DNA of 64,000 nucleotides from Rhizocola hellebori (GTDB lineage: Bacteria; Actinomycetota; Actinomycetes; Mycobacteriales; Micromonosporaceae). The notes under the pieces were generated by a model, which had not been told where the DNA came from, made no database searches, and saw only the letters and a list, made by a program, of their open reading frames with translations. Location: assembly GCF_016862955.1 (NCBI RefSeq), contig NZ_BONY01000011.1, forward strand, positions 62,001 through 126,000, in the 5' to 3' direction. Shown in pieces: positions 34,304 through 41,370 of the stretch. How positions within the stretch are numbered: the first letter of the stretch is position 1; each line of letters starts with the position of its first letter. The position numbers and the translations under genes were made by a program.

Positions 34304-35544
34304 GCTTTAGGCACACTCTCGTCGTGGACCTGGGCTACGGCGACGCGGGCAAGGGCACCATGGTGGATTGGCTCTGCGCGGACCGGGCCGAACGCGGCCA
34401 GCGGGTCACGGCGGTCGTGCGGTTCAACGGGGGCGCGCAGGCGGCCCACAACGTGGTGACGTCCTCCCGTGTGGGTGTGCCAGGGCGTCACCACACCTTC
34501 GCCCAGTTCGGGTCGGGCACCCTGCACGGGGTGCCCACCCACCTTTCCCGTTACATGGTGGTCGATCCGCTGGCGCTACCCGGCGAGGCCGATCACCTGC
34601 GGCGCCTCGGTGTGCCAGACCCCTTCGCGCTGCTGAGCGTGGACCGCTCGGCGTTGCTGAGCACACCGTGGCACCGGGCGGCCAACCGCGTGCGGGAGGT
34701 GCGCCGCGGGGCGGATCGGCACGGCTCCTGCGGCATGGGGGTGGGTGAGACGGCCGCTTTCGCCCTGTCCTTTCCCGACGATGCGCCGCGCGCCGGGGAC
34801 GCCCGCTCCCCGGCCGTGTTGCGCCGCAAGCTCGCCGCGGTCCGCGATCGGCTCGCCGCGGAGCTGGGCCCGCTCGATGTTCCGCCGCTGCCCGATGTGG
34901 CCGAGGCGTTCCTGGCCTTCGGCCGCGCCGTGACGCTGGTGGACTCCAGCCGCGATGTCCTGAAAGGACGGTGTGTTTTCGAAGGGGCGCAAGGGGTTCT
35001 GCTCGACGAGTGGCGCGGCTGGCATCCGTTCACGACGTGGTCGACGACGACTTTCGACAATGCGCTGGCGCTGCTGGCCGAGGCGGGCCAGGCCGGCGAT
35101 GCGCTGCGGCTGGGGGTGGTGCGCAGCTATACCACCCGGCACGGGGCCGGTCCGCTGGTCACCTATGACGCCGCGCTGACCGCGGCGCTGCCCGACCCGC
35201 ACAACGGGCACGGGGCGTGGCAGGGCGCTTTCCGGGTCGGCTATTTCGACGCGGTGGCCCACCGTTACGCGATCGAGGTGTGTGGCGGTGTCGACGCGCT
35301 GGCGGTCACCCACATGGATGTGGCCAGGCGGCGGCGTCTGAAAATGTGCTTGTCCTACCGCGATTTCGGGCCGCTGACGCCGGGTGAGTTCGGTGATCTG
35401 GCCTATCAGGAGAAGCTGACCGGGCGGCTGGCGCAGGCGGTGCCGGTTTACGGCGACTTCGCCGATGTGGGCGAGGCGCTAGGGGCGCCGGTGATGGTGG
35501 AAAGCTACGGGCCGGCCTACCTGGACAAGGTCGCGTTCAGGTAG
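34300..35544 (+). CDS. adenylosuccinate synthetase (PurA)-like enzyme with altered motifs
   Basis: 414-aa protein of the PurA fold. Retained: the GTP P-loop with Asp and Lys (LGYGDAGKGTMVD in place of GDEGKG), the catalytic His in RFNGGAQAAHNVV, FEGAQGVLLD, THMDVA (relating to the guanine-binding TKLD) and TTRHGAGPLVT. Changed: the IMP-phosphate loop (canonical TTGRGIGPAY) reads HGSCGMGVGETAAF, and [20 protein letters not shown] is now LLDEWRGWHPFTTW. The substrate is therefore probably not IMP, while GTP-dependent ligation may persist. GTG start overlaps the vWA stop. Not part of a purine operon. Confidence 0.82.
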   Translation: MSFRHTLVVDLGYGDAGKGTMVDWLCADRAERGQRVTAVVRFNGGAQAAHNVVTSSRVGVPGRHHTFAQFGSGTLHGVPTHLSRYMVVDPLALPGEADHLRRLGVPDPFALLSVDRSALLSTPWHRAANRVREVRRGADRHGSCGMGVGETAAFALSFPDDAPRAGDARSPAVLRRKLAAVRDRLAAELGPLDVPPLPDVAEAFLAFGRAVTLVDSSRDVLKGRCVFEGAQGVLLDEWRGWHPFTTWSTTTFDNALALLAEAGQAGDALRLGVVRSYTTRHGAGPLVTYDAALTAALPDPHNGHGAWQGAFRVGYFDAVAHRYAIEVCGGVDALAVTHMDVARRRRLKMCLSYRDFGPLTPGEFGDLAYQEKLTGRLAQAVPVYGDFADVGEALGAPVMVESYGPAYLDKVAFR

Positions 35545-35565
35545 GCCGGGTTTCCGCGTTGCCGC

Positions 35566-35598
35566 TATCCGGTGGCGCGGTTTATCCGGTGGCGCGGT
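35566..35598. repeat. tandem 16-bp direct repeat (17-bp period)
   Basis: TATCCGGTGGCGCGGT occurs at 35566-35581 and 35583-35598. The stop codon of the lipoprotein gene lies at the junction (35582-35584), so the duplication probably set the present C-terminus and is likely recent slippage. Confidence 0.85.
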
Positions 35599-36799
35599 GG
35601 GCGAACAGGCCGCCGCGGGCGGACAGCACCAGTCCGTAGCCGGGGATGACCATGGTGGGGGCGATCGCGACGCTGGTCACCTTGTCCTTGCCGGTGCGCG
35701 CGTCGAGGATCACCGGGCCGTTGCCGCCCGCCGTGGCGTAGATCATTCCTCGGCGTACCGACACCACCGTCGGCATGATCCGGTCGGCGGATTTGTCGGG
35801 CAGCTCCCACAGGGCTTTGCCGTTGGTGGCGTCGATCGCGGTCACGTGCTGGGTGTAGTTCCAGCACACGATGAGCGCCTCGGTGTCGTGCACGCAGGTG
35901 TGGCTGTTCGGCATGGTGGCTTTGACCGTGCCGGTCTTGGTTTCCAGCAGCCGGGTCGAGGTCGAACCGGCGACGGTGACCAGGCCGGCGCCGAGGGGGT
36001 CGATGCGGTCGAACGGGTCGGCGTTGCTCCACGCCTCTTTGCCGTCGGCTGCGGCGCGTCCGGAAACCTTGCGCCCGGCGGTGCTGGTGGCGGTGCCGAC
36101 CACGGTCGTGCCGTCGAGGGCGGCCGGGCGGAAGTCGGCCGCGCCCCACCTCTGGGCGCCGGTCTTGGCGTCCAGCACGATGGCGCTGTTGTCGATGGCC
36201 AGCACGACGTGGTCGTTGGTGGCGGCCACGATGCTGGGTGGGGAGAAGATGCTGAAGCGGGTGGCCGCGCCGGCGGGCATCTTGTCGTCGTCGAGGTCGA
36301 CGGTCCACAGGCGGGTGCCGTCGGCGGCTTCCAGGGCGATGACCCGCAGCAGCTCACGGTCGCCTTGGGTGCCCGTGCCTTTGAGGCGGGCCAGGTAGCT
36401 GATGAACAGGCGGGGTTTGCCGTCGAGTACGGCCACGCGCAGTGGGCCCCACCGGTCGGTCATGGAGTCGGTCGCGATCGGCTTGGACCAGCGTGGCCGC
36501 CCGGCGTTGAGGTCGGCGGCCACCAGGCTGGGGATGTCGGTGGCCGACGGGTCGTCGCGCAGGTAGTAGGCGGTGTCGCCGTAGACGGCGAACTGGCCGT
36601 CGGCCGGTTCGCCCAGGGCCACGCCGTCACGGTCGAAGGCCAGCGCCGGGTCGGGTACGGCCGGTTTGGCCGGGCTCGCCGTGGGCTGGGGGGTGCTTGC
36701 CGTGGGGGTGGGGGCTGTACCGGGTGAGTTGGGGGTGTTGCACGCTGCGACGGCCAGCCCGGTGACAGCCGCCAGCACGATGCGTTCGAGTCGCCACAT
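35582..36799 (-). CDS. PQQ-like beta-propeller lipoprotein
   Basis: 405-aa exported lipoprotein. Signal: LERIVLAAVTGLAVAAC, lipobox VAAC, then a Thr/Pro/Ser linker. The mature part has repeated propeller blades: ADGTRLWTVDLDDDKM, AIVLDAKTGAQRWGAADF, AADGKEAWS, ATNGKALWELPDKSADRI, VILDARTGKDKVTSV. This is the PQQ/WD40-like fold, usually binding proteins rather than quinoproteins. The frame continues upstream but is shadow; ATG 36799 fits the signal. It diverges from the esterase gene. Confidence 0.87.
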   Translation of the reverse strand: MWRLERIVLAAVTGLAVAACNTPNSPGTAPTPTASTPQPTASPAKPAVPDPALAFDRDGVALGEPADGQFAVYGDTAYYLRDDPSATDIPSLVAADLNAGRPRWSKPIATDSMTDRWGPLRVAVLDGKPRLFISYLARLKGTGTQGDRELLRVIALEAADGTRLWTVDLDDDKMPAGAATRFSIFSPPSIVAATNDHVVLAIDNSAIVLDAKTGAQRWGAADFRPAALDGTTVVGTATSTAGRKVSGRAAADGKEAWSNADPFDRIDPLGAGLVTVAGSTSTRLLETKTGTVKATMPNSHTCVHDTEALIVCWNYTQHVTAIDATNGKALWELPDKSADRIMPTVVSVRRGMIYATAGGNGPVILDARTGKDKVTSVAIAPTMVIPGYGLVLSARGGLFAHRATG

Positions 36800-36832
36800 G
36801 CGCAGCTGGTACCCCGGGCGGGGCCAATCCAA

Positions 36833-36854
36833 CCCCCACCGGCGTCGGTGGGGG
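36833..36854 (+). promoter_or_regulatory. hairpin covering the ribosome-binding site of the esterase gene
   Basis: CCCCCACC (36833-36840), loop GGCGTC, GGTGGGGG (36847-36854): a perfect 8-bp stem. The right arm is the G-rich ribosome-binding site, ending 5 nt before ATG 36860. If a transcript starts upstream, the fold would hide the site; alternatively it is an operator between the divergent genes. Confidence 0.5.
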
Positions 36855-36859
36855 CTGGC

Positions 36860-37672
36860 ATGATGGCTTACGTGGAATATGTCCCGCCGCCGTTGCCGCG
36901 GCCCACACTGTCCTATGCCAACTGTTACGTCTCCGAGCCGGCCGGCTATCGGCCGCTTCACCTGGACCTTCACGTGCCGCCCGGCGACGGCCCGTTCCCG
37001 GTGGTGCTGTGGATCCACGGCGGAGGGTGGATGTCGGGCAGCCGGGTGATGCTGCCGGAGTCGGTGGCGCCGTTCGGTTTTCACGAGCGCATGGTCGGGC
37101 GTGGCTATGCGGTGGCCGATGTCGACTATCGGCTGGCGGTCGAGGCCAGCTATCCTTCGCAGCTGGTCGATGTCCAGTCGGCGATTCGCTGGCTGCGCCA
37201 CTTTTCCGGCCCGCTGCGCCTGGACCCGGCCCGCTTCGCGACGCTGGGTGAGTCGGCCGGGTCGCACCTGGCGATGATGGCCGCTTTGGCCGGTGAGGGT
37301 GAGCTCGCCATTCAGGCGATGGTCAACTGGTACGGGCCGGCGCACCTGTTGCTGCCCGGCACCGACGATCCCGGTAGCAACATTGCCATCCTGCTCGGTG
37401 GGCCGCTGAGTTCCCGCAGCGAGTTCGCCCGGTGGGCCAGCCCGCTGTACAACCTGCATGAGCTGGCCCCGCCGCTGCTCAGCGTGCACGGCACCGACGA
37501 TGAGACGGTGCCGTTCGAGCACGCGGTGCTGTTGACCGAGGCGATGCGGGAGCTGGGTTTGCGCGCCGATCTGATCGCCGCGCAGGATGCCGGGCACTGT
37601 TTCACCGGACACCAAGACATCGGGGGCCTGATCGAGTCGTGCATCGATTTCCTCGATGACGTGCTCAAGTAG
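36860..37672 (+). CDS. alpha/beta-hydrolase, HSL/acetyl-esterase type
   Basis: 270-aa esterase. The oxyanion motif WIHGGGWMSGS (HGGG), nucleophile FATLGESAGSHLAMM, acid in SVHGTDDETVPF and base in DAGHCFTGHQ complete the triad of the hormone-sensitive-lipase family. No signal peptide, so it is cytoplasmic. ATG 36860 follows GGTGGGGG. It acts on short acyl esters or acyl-peptides; substrate unknown. The next gene starts 9 bp after its stop. Confidence 0.92.
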   Translation: MMAYVEYVPPPLPRPTLSYANCYVSEPAGYRPLHLDLHVPPGDGPFPVVLWIHGGGWMSGSRVMLPESVAPFGFHERMVGRGYAVADVDYRLAVEASYPSQLVDVQSAIRWLRHFSGPLRLDPARFATLGESAGSHLAMMAALAGEGELAIQAMVNWYGPAHLLLPGTDDPGSNIAILLGGPLSSRSEFARWASPLYNLHELAPPLLSVHGTDDETVPFEHAVLLTEAMRELGLRADLIAAQDAGHCFTGHQDIGGLIESCIDFLDDVLK

Positions 37673-37681
37673 TCCGCCGTC

Positions 37682-37996
37682 ATGCCTGAGGCGTTGACGG
37701 TCCTGGTGGCGATGGCCGCCGTCGTTGCGGTGCTCGCCGCAGCTTTTGCGTGGCGGGCCCGCCGTATGGGCCGGCCGCCCGATGCGCTGACCGATCACAT
37801 GGTGGAGGTGTACCAGGTCAACAGCGCGCCGGGCGAGGAGGAGATGGAGCGGTTCATGTATGCCCAGTGCGGCGAGGTGGGCTGTGAGTTTCTGGAGTTC
37901 GCCGACCCGGGCGCGGCCGATGAGGAGGCCAGCTTGCGGGCCAAGGTCGCGGTGCACACCACCAAGCAGTCGCCGGTGATCCAGATTTACGTGTGA
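37682..37996 (+). CDS. small membrane-anchored hypothetical protein
   Basis: 104-aa protein with one N-terminal helix (LVAMAAVVAVLAAAFAW, residues about 7-23) followed by a basic stop (RARRMGR) and a soluble part of about 75 residues (VEVYQVNSAPGEEEMERFMY, CGEVGCEFLEFADPG). I do not recognise a family. It follows the esterase gene by 9 bp and overlaps the convergent transporter gene by 10 bp. Confidence 0.55.
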   Translation: MPEALTVLVAMAAVVAVLAAAFAWRARRMGRPPDALTDHMVEVYQVNSAPGEEEMERFMYAQCGEVGCEFLEFADPGAADEEASLRAKVAVHTTKQSPVIQIYV

Positions 37997-39048
37997 CGGT
38001 GCCCGCCGTGCTGATGGTCGGCCTTGCCGGGCTCGCTGTGGCGGTGTTCGGCGCGGCGGTGGTGGCGGATGAGGTGGTGGTGGTCTTTGCCGTCGCGGCT
38101 GAAAGGCTCGGCGTGCACGATGGCGGCGGTGAGCCGGGGCACGGCGTGGATGAGGTCGTGTTCGCAGGTGTGGGCGATTGTGTGGGCCTGCACCACGGTG
38201 GTGTCGTCGGCGACCGAGATTTCGCATTCGGCGCGCAGCTGGTGGCCGATCCAGCGCAGCCGCACTTCGCCGACGGCGAGCACTCCGGGGGTGGCGGCCA
38301 GGGTCTGTTCGACTTTGTCCACTATGGACGGGTCGACGGCGTCCATGAGGCGCCGGTAGATCTGGCGGGCCGCGTCCTTGAGCACGAACAGGATCGCTAC
38401 GGTGATCAGCAGCCCGACGACGGGGTCGGCCCATTGCCAGCCCAGCGCGAGCCCGCCCGCGCCCAGCAGCACGGCCAGTGAGGTGAATCCGTCTGTTCTG
38501 GCGTGCAGGCCGTCGGCGACCAGGGCGGCCGAGCCGATGCGTTTTCCTACGTTTATCCGGTACCGGGCGACAAGCTCGTTGCCCGCAAAGCCGATGACGC
38601 CGGCGGCGGCGACCGCCCACAGGTGCGAGACCTGGTGCGGGTGCAGCAGCCTTTGGACGGCCTCGTATCCGGCGACCGCCGCGGACACGGCGATGAACAC
38701 CACGATGACGATCCCGGCGAGGTCTTCGGCGCGTCCGTAGCCGTAGGTGTAGCGGCGGTTGGCGGCGCGCCGCCCGACGAGGAAGGCGATGCCCAGCGGG
38801 ATGGCGGTCAGCGCGTCGGCGAAGTTGTGCAGGGTGTCGCCCAGCAGCGCCACCGATCCGGAGAAGAACACCACCACGGCTTGCAGCACGGCTGTGGCGA
38901 AAAGGACGGCCAGCGAGATCCACAGTGCCCGGATGCCTTCGGCGGAGGCCGACAGCTGGCTGTCCACCTTGTCGGCGGTGTCGTGGGAGTGCGGCGTCAG
39001 CAGGTGTTGCACGCGGTGTTTGAACCGGTGCCAGGCCGAGGTGTTCAC
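37987..39048 (-). CDS. cation diffusion facilitator (zinc/cobalt exporter)
   Basis: 353-aa inner-membrane proton/metal antiporter of the CzcD/ZitB family. The transport-site residues are in LLGDTLHNFADALTAIPLG (H-x3-D) and DGLHARTDGFTSLAVLLGAG (H-x3-D). Six helices are visible, plus the C-terminal cytoplasmic ferredoxin-like domain (GVLAVGEVRLRWIGHQLRAE). The last 50 residues are very His-rich (KDHHHLIRHHRRAEHRHSEP), a likely metal buffer. GTG start at 39048. The metal is probably zinc. Confidence 0.94.
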   Translation of the reverse strand: MNTSAWHRFKHRVQHLLTPHSHDTADKVDSQLSASAEGIRALWISLAVLFATAVLQAVVVFFSGSVALLGDTLHNFADALTAIPLGIAFLVGRRAANRRYTYGYGRAEDLAGIVIVVFIAVSAAVAGYEAVQRLLHPHQVSHLWAVAAAGVIGFAGNELVARYRINVGKRIGSAALVADGLHARTDGFTSLAVLLGAGGLALGWQWADPVVGLLITVAILFVLKDAARQIYRRLMDAVDPSIVDKVEQTLAATPGVLAVGEVRLRWIGHQLRAECEISVADDTTVVQAHTIAHTCEHDLIHAVPRLTAAIVHAEPFSRDGKDHHHLIRHHRRAEHRHSEPGKADHQHGGHRHT

Positions 39049-39067
39049 CCATCGAATCCTACGGAGT

Positions 39068-39104
39068 GCGGGAGATCGCCGCGCCGTCGGCGATGATCTC
39101 CCGC
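39068..39104 (-). terminator. hairpin terminator of the secreted-protein gene
   Basis: GCGGGAGATC (39068-39077) pairs with GATCTCCCGC (39095-39104). An inner CGCCG/CGGCG stem extends it with a 3-nt bulge. It lies 12 bp past the stop of the gene at 39117-39584 and before the zinc transporter start. Confidence 0.65.
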
Positions 39105-39116
39105 GTCCGTGGCCGG

Positions 39117-39584
39117 TCAGTTCGAGTAGGTGATGGTGGGGCTGATCGAGCCGGTGTGGTAGACACCCGACGAGGTGTAGATCGCCACTTGGACGAAGAC
39201 CCGGTAGATCCGGTTGGGCAGGCTGTCGGTCGGCCGCGTCCAGCAGCAGTAGCGGCCGGTGTAGGTGAGCCGCTGGTTGGAGGCCATCAGCTGGCCGTAG
39301 CCGTCGACGAAGATCCAGACGTAGTAGGTGTAGTAGGACGAGTCCGGGACCTTCTTGAAGTAGAAGTCCGCCCGCACGCTGTTGCCGTTGTCGCCGAAGT
39401 TGACGCAGGCGCTCACGGTGCCGTTGGCGTTGTCGCATCCGCCCCAGGCCGCGGAAGCCGGCGCCGCCAGGGCGACCGTGCTGCCCCCGGTCAGCATGGC
39501 GGCCACCAGCAGGCCGCGCAGAAATCGGTGCCAGAACCGGCTTGCCCGCGCAGTGTCTGGCTGCTTCAAAGGAGTGGCATTCAT
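39117..39584 (-). CDS. secreted hypothetical protein
   Basis: 155-aa protein. Signal peptide: basic start (ARASRFWHRFLRGL), hydrophobic core LLVAAMLTGGSTVALA and cleavage near APASAA. The mature ~105 residues are rich in Tyr/Trp and beta strand (SVRADFYFKKVPDSSYYTYY, GRYCCWTRP). Cysteines come as CDN, ACVN and a CC pair. No family recognised. ATG 39584 is preferred over an upstream TTG/GTG reading. Confidence 0.7.
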   Translation of the reverse strand: MNATPLKQPDTARASRFWHRFLRGLLVAAMLTGGSTVALAAPASAAWGGCDNANGTVSACVNFGDNGNSVRADFYFKKVPDSSYYTYYVWIFVDGYGQLMASNQRLTYTGRYCCWTRPTDSLPNRIYRVFVQVAIYTSSGVYHTGSISPTITYSN

Positions 39585-39694
39585 GGACGCGACGGTAGGA
39601 GGCCGGCCTATGCGCAATCTCTGCGAAACCTCTTCCGCGAGTTTGGCTGTGGGAAGGTTCCAACCTGGGCGGCGGCGGTGGCGTTTGGGGTGGC

Positions 39695-40216
39695 GTGTTG
39701 GACGACGATGACGGCTTCCGGGAGTTCGTGCGAGCGCGGTTAGGGCCGCTGTCGCGGGTCGCCTACCTGCTTACCGGGGACCACCACGGCGCTGAGGATC
39801 TGCTGCAGAGCGCGCTGATCAAACTGGCGGGCCGGTGGAAGCGGCTGGCGGCCGAGGGCTATCCCGAGGCGTATCTGCGCAAGGTGCTTTACCACGAGCA
39901 TGTTTCGGCCTGGCGCAGTCGTGCGCGCCGGCCGGAGGTGAGCATCTTGCCGCTGGCCGACCGGGCCGCGCACACCGACGAGGCCGCCGATGTGGTGCGC
40001 CGGTTGGTGCTTCGCCAGGCGCTGGACAAGCTGACCCGCAAGCAGCGGGCGGTGCTGGTGTTGCGCTTCTTCGAGGATCTGTCCGAAGCCGATACGGCGC
40101 AGGCGCTGGGGTGCTCGGTCGGCACGGTCAAGAGCCAGACCAGCTATGCCTTGGGCCGGCTGCGTGTCGTCGCCCCGGAACTGGCTCAGCTGATGGAAGA
40201 GAAGGCGTTGCGATGA
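39695..40216 (+). CDS. SigE-family ECF RNA polymerase sigma factor
   Basis: 173-aa sigma factor of the short SigE/ECF (SigL-like) group common in actinomycetes. Region 2: REFVRARLGPLSRVAYLLTG, HHGAEDLLQSALIKLAGRW; region 4: ALDKLTRKQRAVLVLRFFED, LSEADTAQALGCSVGTVKSQ. GTG start. The anti-sigma candidate follows with an ATGA overlap. Targets may include the adjacent lipase and secreted genes, but no consensus promoters were matched. Confidence 0.92.
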   Translation: MLDDDDGFREFVRARLGPLSRVAYLLTGDHHGAEDLLQSALIKLAGRWKRLAAEGYPEAYLRKVLYHEHVSAWRSRARRPEVSILPLADRAAHTDEAADVVRRLVLRQALDKLTRKQRAVLVLRFFEDLSEADTAQALGCSVGTVKSQTSYALGRLRVVAPELAQLMEEKALR

Positions 40217-41370
40217 CGGGGTTGAGCGAGCTTTTCCACGACTTGGCCGATGAGGCGAAGTTCTACGACGTGACCGAGGGGGCGTTGCGCGGTGCCAGGC
40301 GGCGTCGCCGGGCGCGTCTGGCCGCGGCGCCGGTCGCGGTGGTGTCGGTGGCCGCCGTGGTGGTGGCCGGGCTGACCGCGCGGGCCGACTCCCGCCCCGG
40401 CCCGGGGCCGCAGGCCACCCCGTCGGTGACGGCCAGCCCGGCGCGGGTGCTGCCCGAAGCCTGTGTGCCGCAGGTGTTGCCGCTGGCCGACGGTTACACC
40501 CAGGGGATGGTGGTGGGCGGCGATCCGACCGGGCGGTTGCTGGTGGGATCGCTTGATGTGAGCCGTGAGCGCACCCGCTCGGTGATCTGGGCCGACGGGA
40601 AGATCCAGCTGCTGTCGCCACCTGGCACCGAGTTCGGTGTGACCGACATCAACTCTTCGGGCACGGCGGTGGGCAACAGCCTCGACGGGCCCCAAGGCAA
40701 GGAGGTGTCGGTGGCCTGGGTTTTGCACGATGGCCAATACACCACGCTCAAGGGCGAGGCGGCGCAGGCGTATGCCATCAACAGCCATGGCGTGATCGTC
40801 GGCAATGTCAAAGGCAAACCGGCCGTGTGGCGCAGCCTGACCGCCGAGCCGCAGCTGCTGCAGACCAACGCCCCCGCCGCGGCCGTCTACGTCGGCGCCG
40901 CCTACGACATCGACGACGACGGCTACATCACCGGGCGGGTGGACACTCCTCGCATGTCGCCGGCGCTGTGGCGACCTGACGGCACTCTCGACTCGCTGCC
41001 CGATGCGGTGGACTTGGCCGCCATCAGCAACGGCTGGGTGCTGGGCACGAGCAGATCCGGGCCTGCCCGCTGGAATCTGCGTACCAGGCGGATGGATCCG
41101 ATCAGCCAGGCCGGCCTCACCCGGATCAATGCGCAAGGCTGGATGGCCGGCATCCATTCGTACAAGAAGGTGATGCTGGTCGCCGAGAACGAGGCGCTTC
41201 AGCTGCCCGTCCCGGCGGGGGTGCCGACCGAGCAGGCTGCGATGACTTTCCTGAGCGACGACGGTCTCACGCTGGCCGGATGGTACGGCGGCGACCCCAC
41301 TGGGGACGAGGTCGTCGCCGTACCGGTGATGTGGCGCTGCGCGTCAGCAAGCACCACGGCGTCGCGTTAG
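40213..41370 (+). CDS. membrane-anchored HAF-repeat-like protein, candidate anti-sigma factor
   Basis: 385-aa protein. The first about 40 residues are cytoplasmic (LSELFHDLADEAKFYDVTEG, ALRGARRRRRARL), then a membrane helix (APVAVVSVAAVVVAGLTA), a Pro/Ser linker and a secreted propeller-like domain with HAF-type repeats (GVTDINSSGTAVGNSLDGP, AYAINSHGVIVGNVKG, AYDIDDDGYITGRVD). It has no ZAS zinc motif. The position directly after the sigma gene, with overlap, argues for a sensor-type anti-sigma. Its 3' end overlaps the lipase gene by 4 bp. Confidence 0.75.
   Translation: MTGLSELFHDLADEAKFYDVTEGALRGARRRRRARLAAAPVAVVSVAAVVVAGLTARADSRPGPGPQATPSVTASPARVLPEACVPQVLPLADGYTQGMVVGGDPTGRLLVGSLDVSRERTRSVIWADGKIQLLSPPGTEFGVTDINSSGTAVGNSLDGPQGKEVSVAWVLHDGQYTTLKGEAAQAYAINSHGVIVGNVKGKPAVWRSLTAEPQLLQTNAPAAAVYVGAAYDIDDDGYITGRVDTPRMSPALWRPDGTLDSLPDAVDLAAISNGWVLGTSRSGPARWNLRTRRMDPISQAGLTRINAQGWMAGIHSYKKVMLVAENEALQLPVPAGVPTEQAAMTFLSDDGLTLAGWYGGDPTGDEVVAVPVMWRCASASTTASR

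Noticed and set aside
36800-39052. Upstream part of the 1156-codon frame (35582-39052) that contains the lipoprotein
   Set aside because: It is an in-frame extension through unrelated genes; the lipoprotein signal and lipobox fix the start at 36799.
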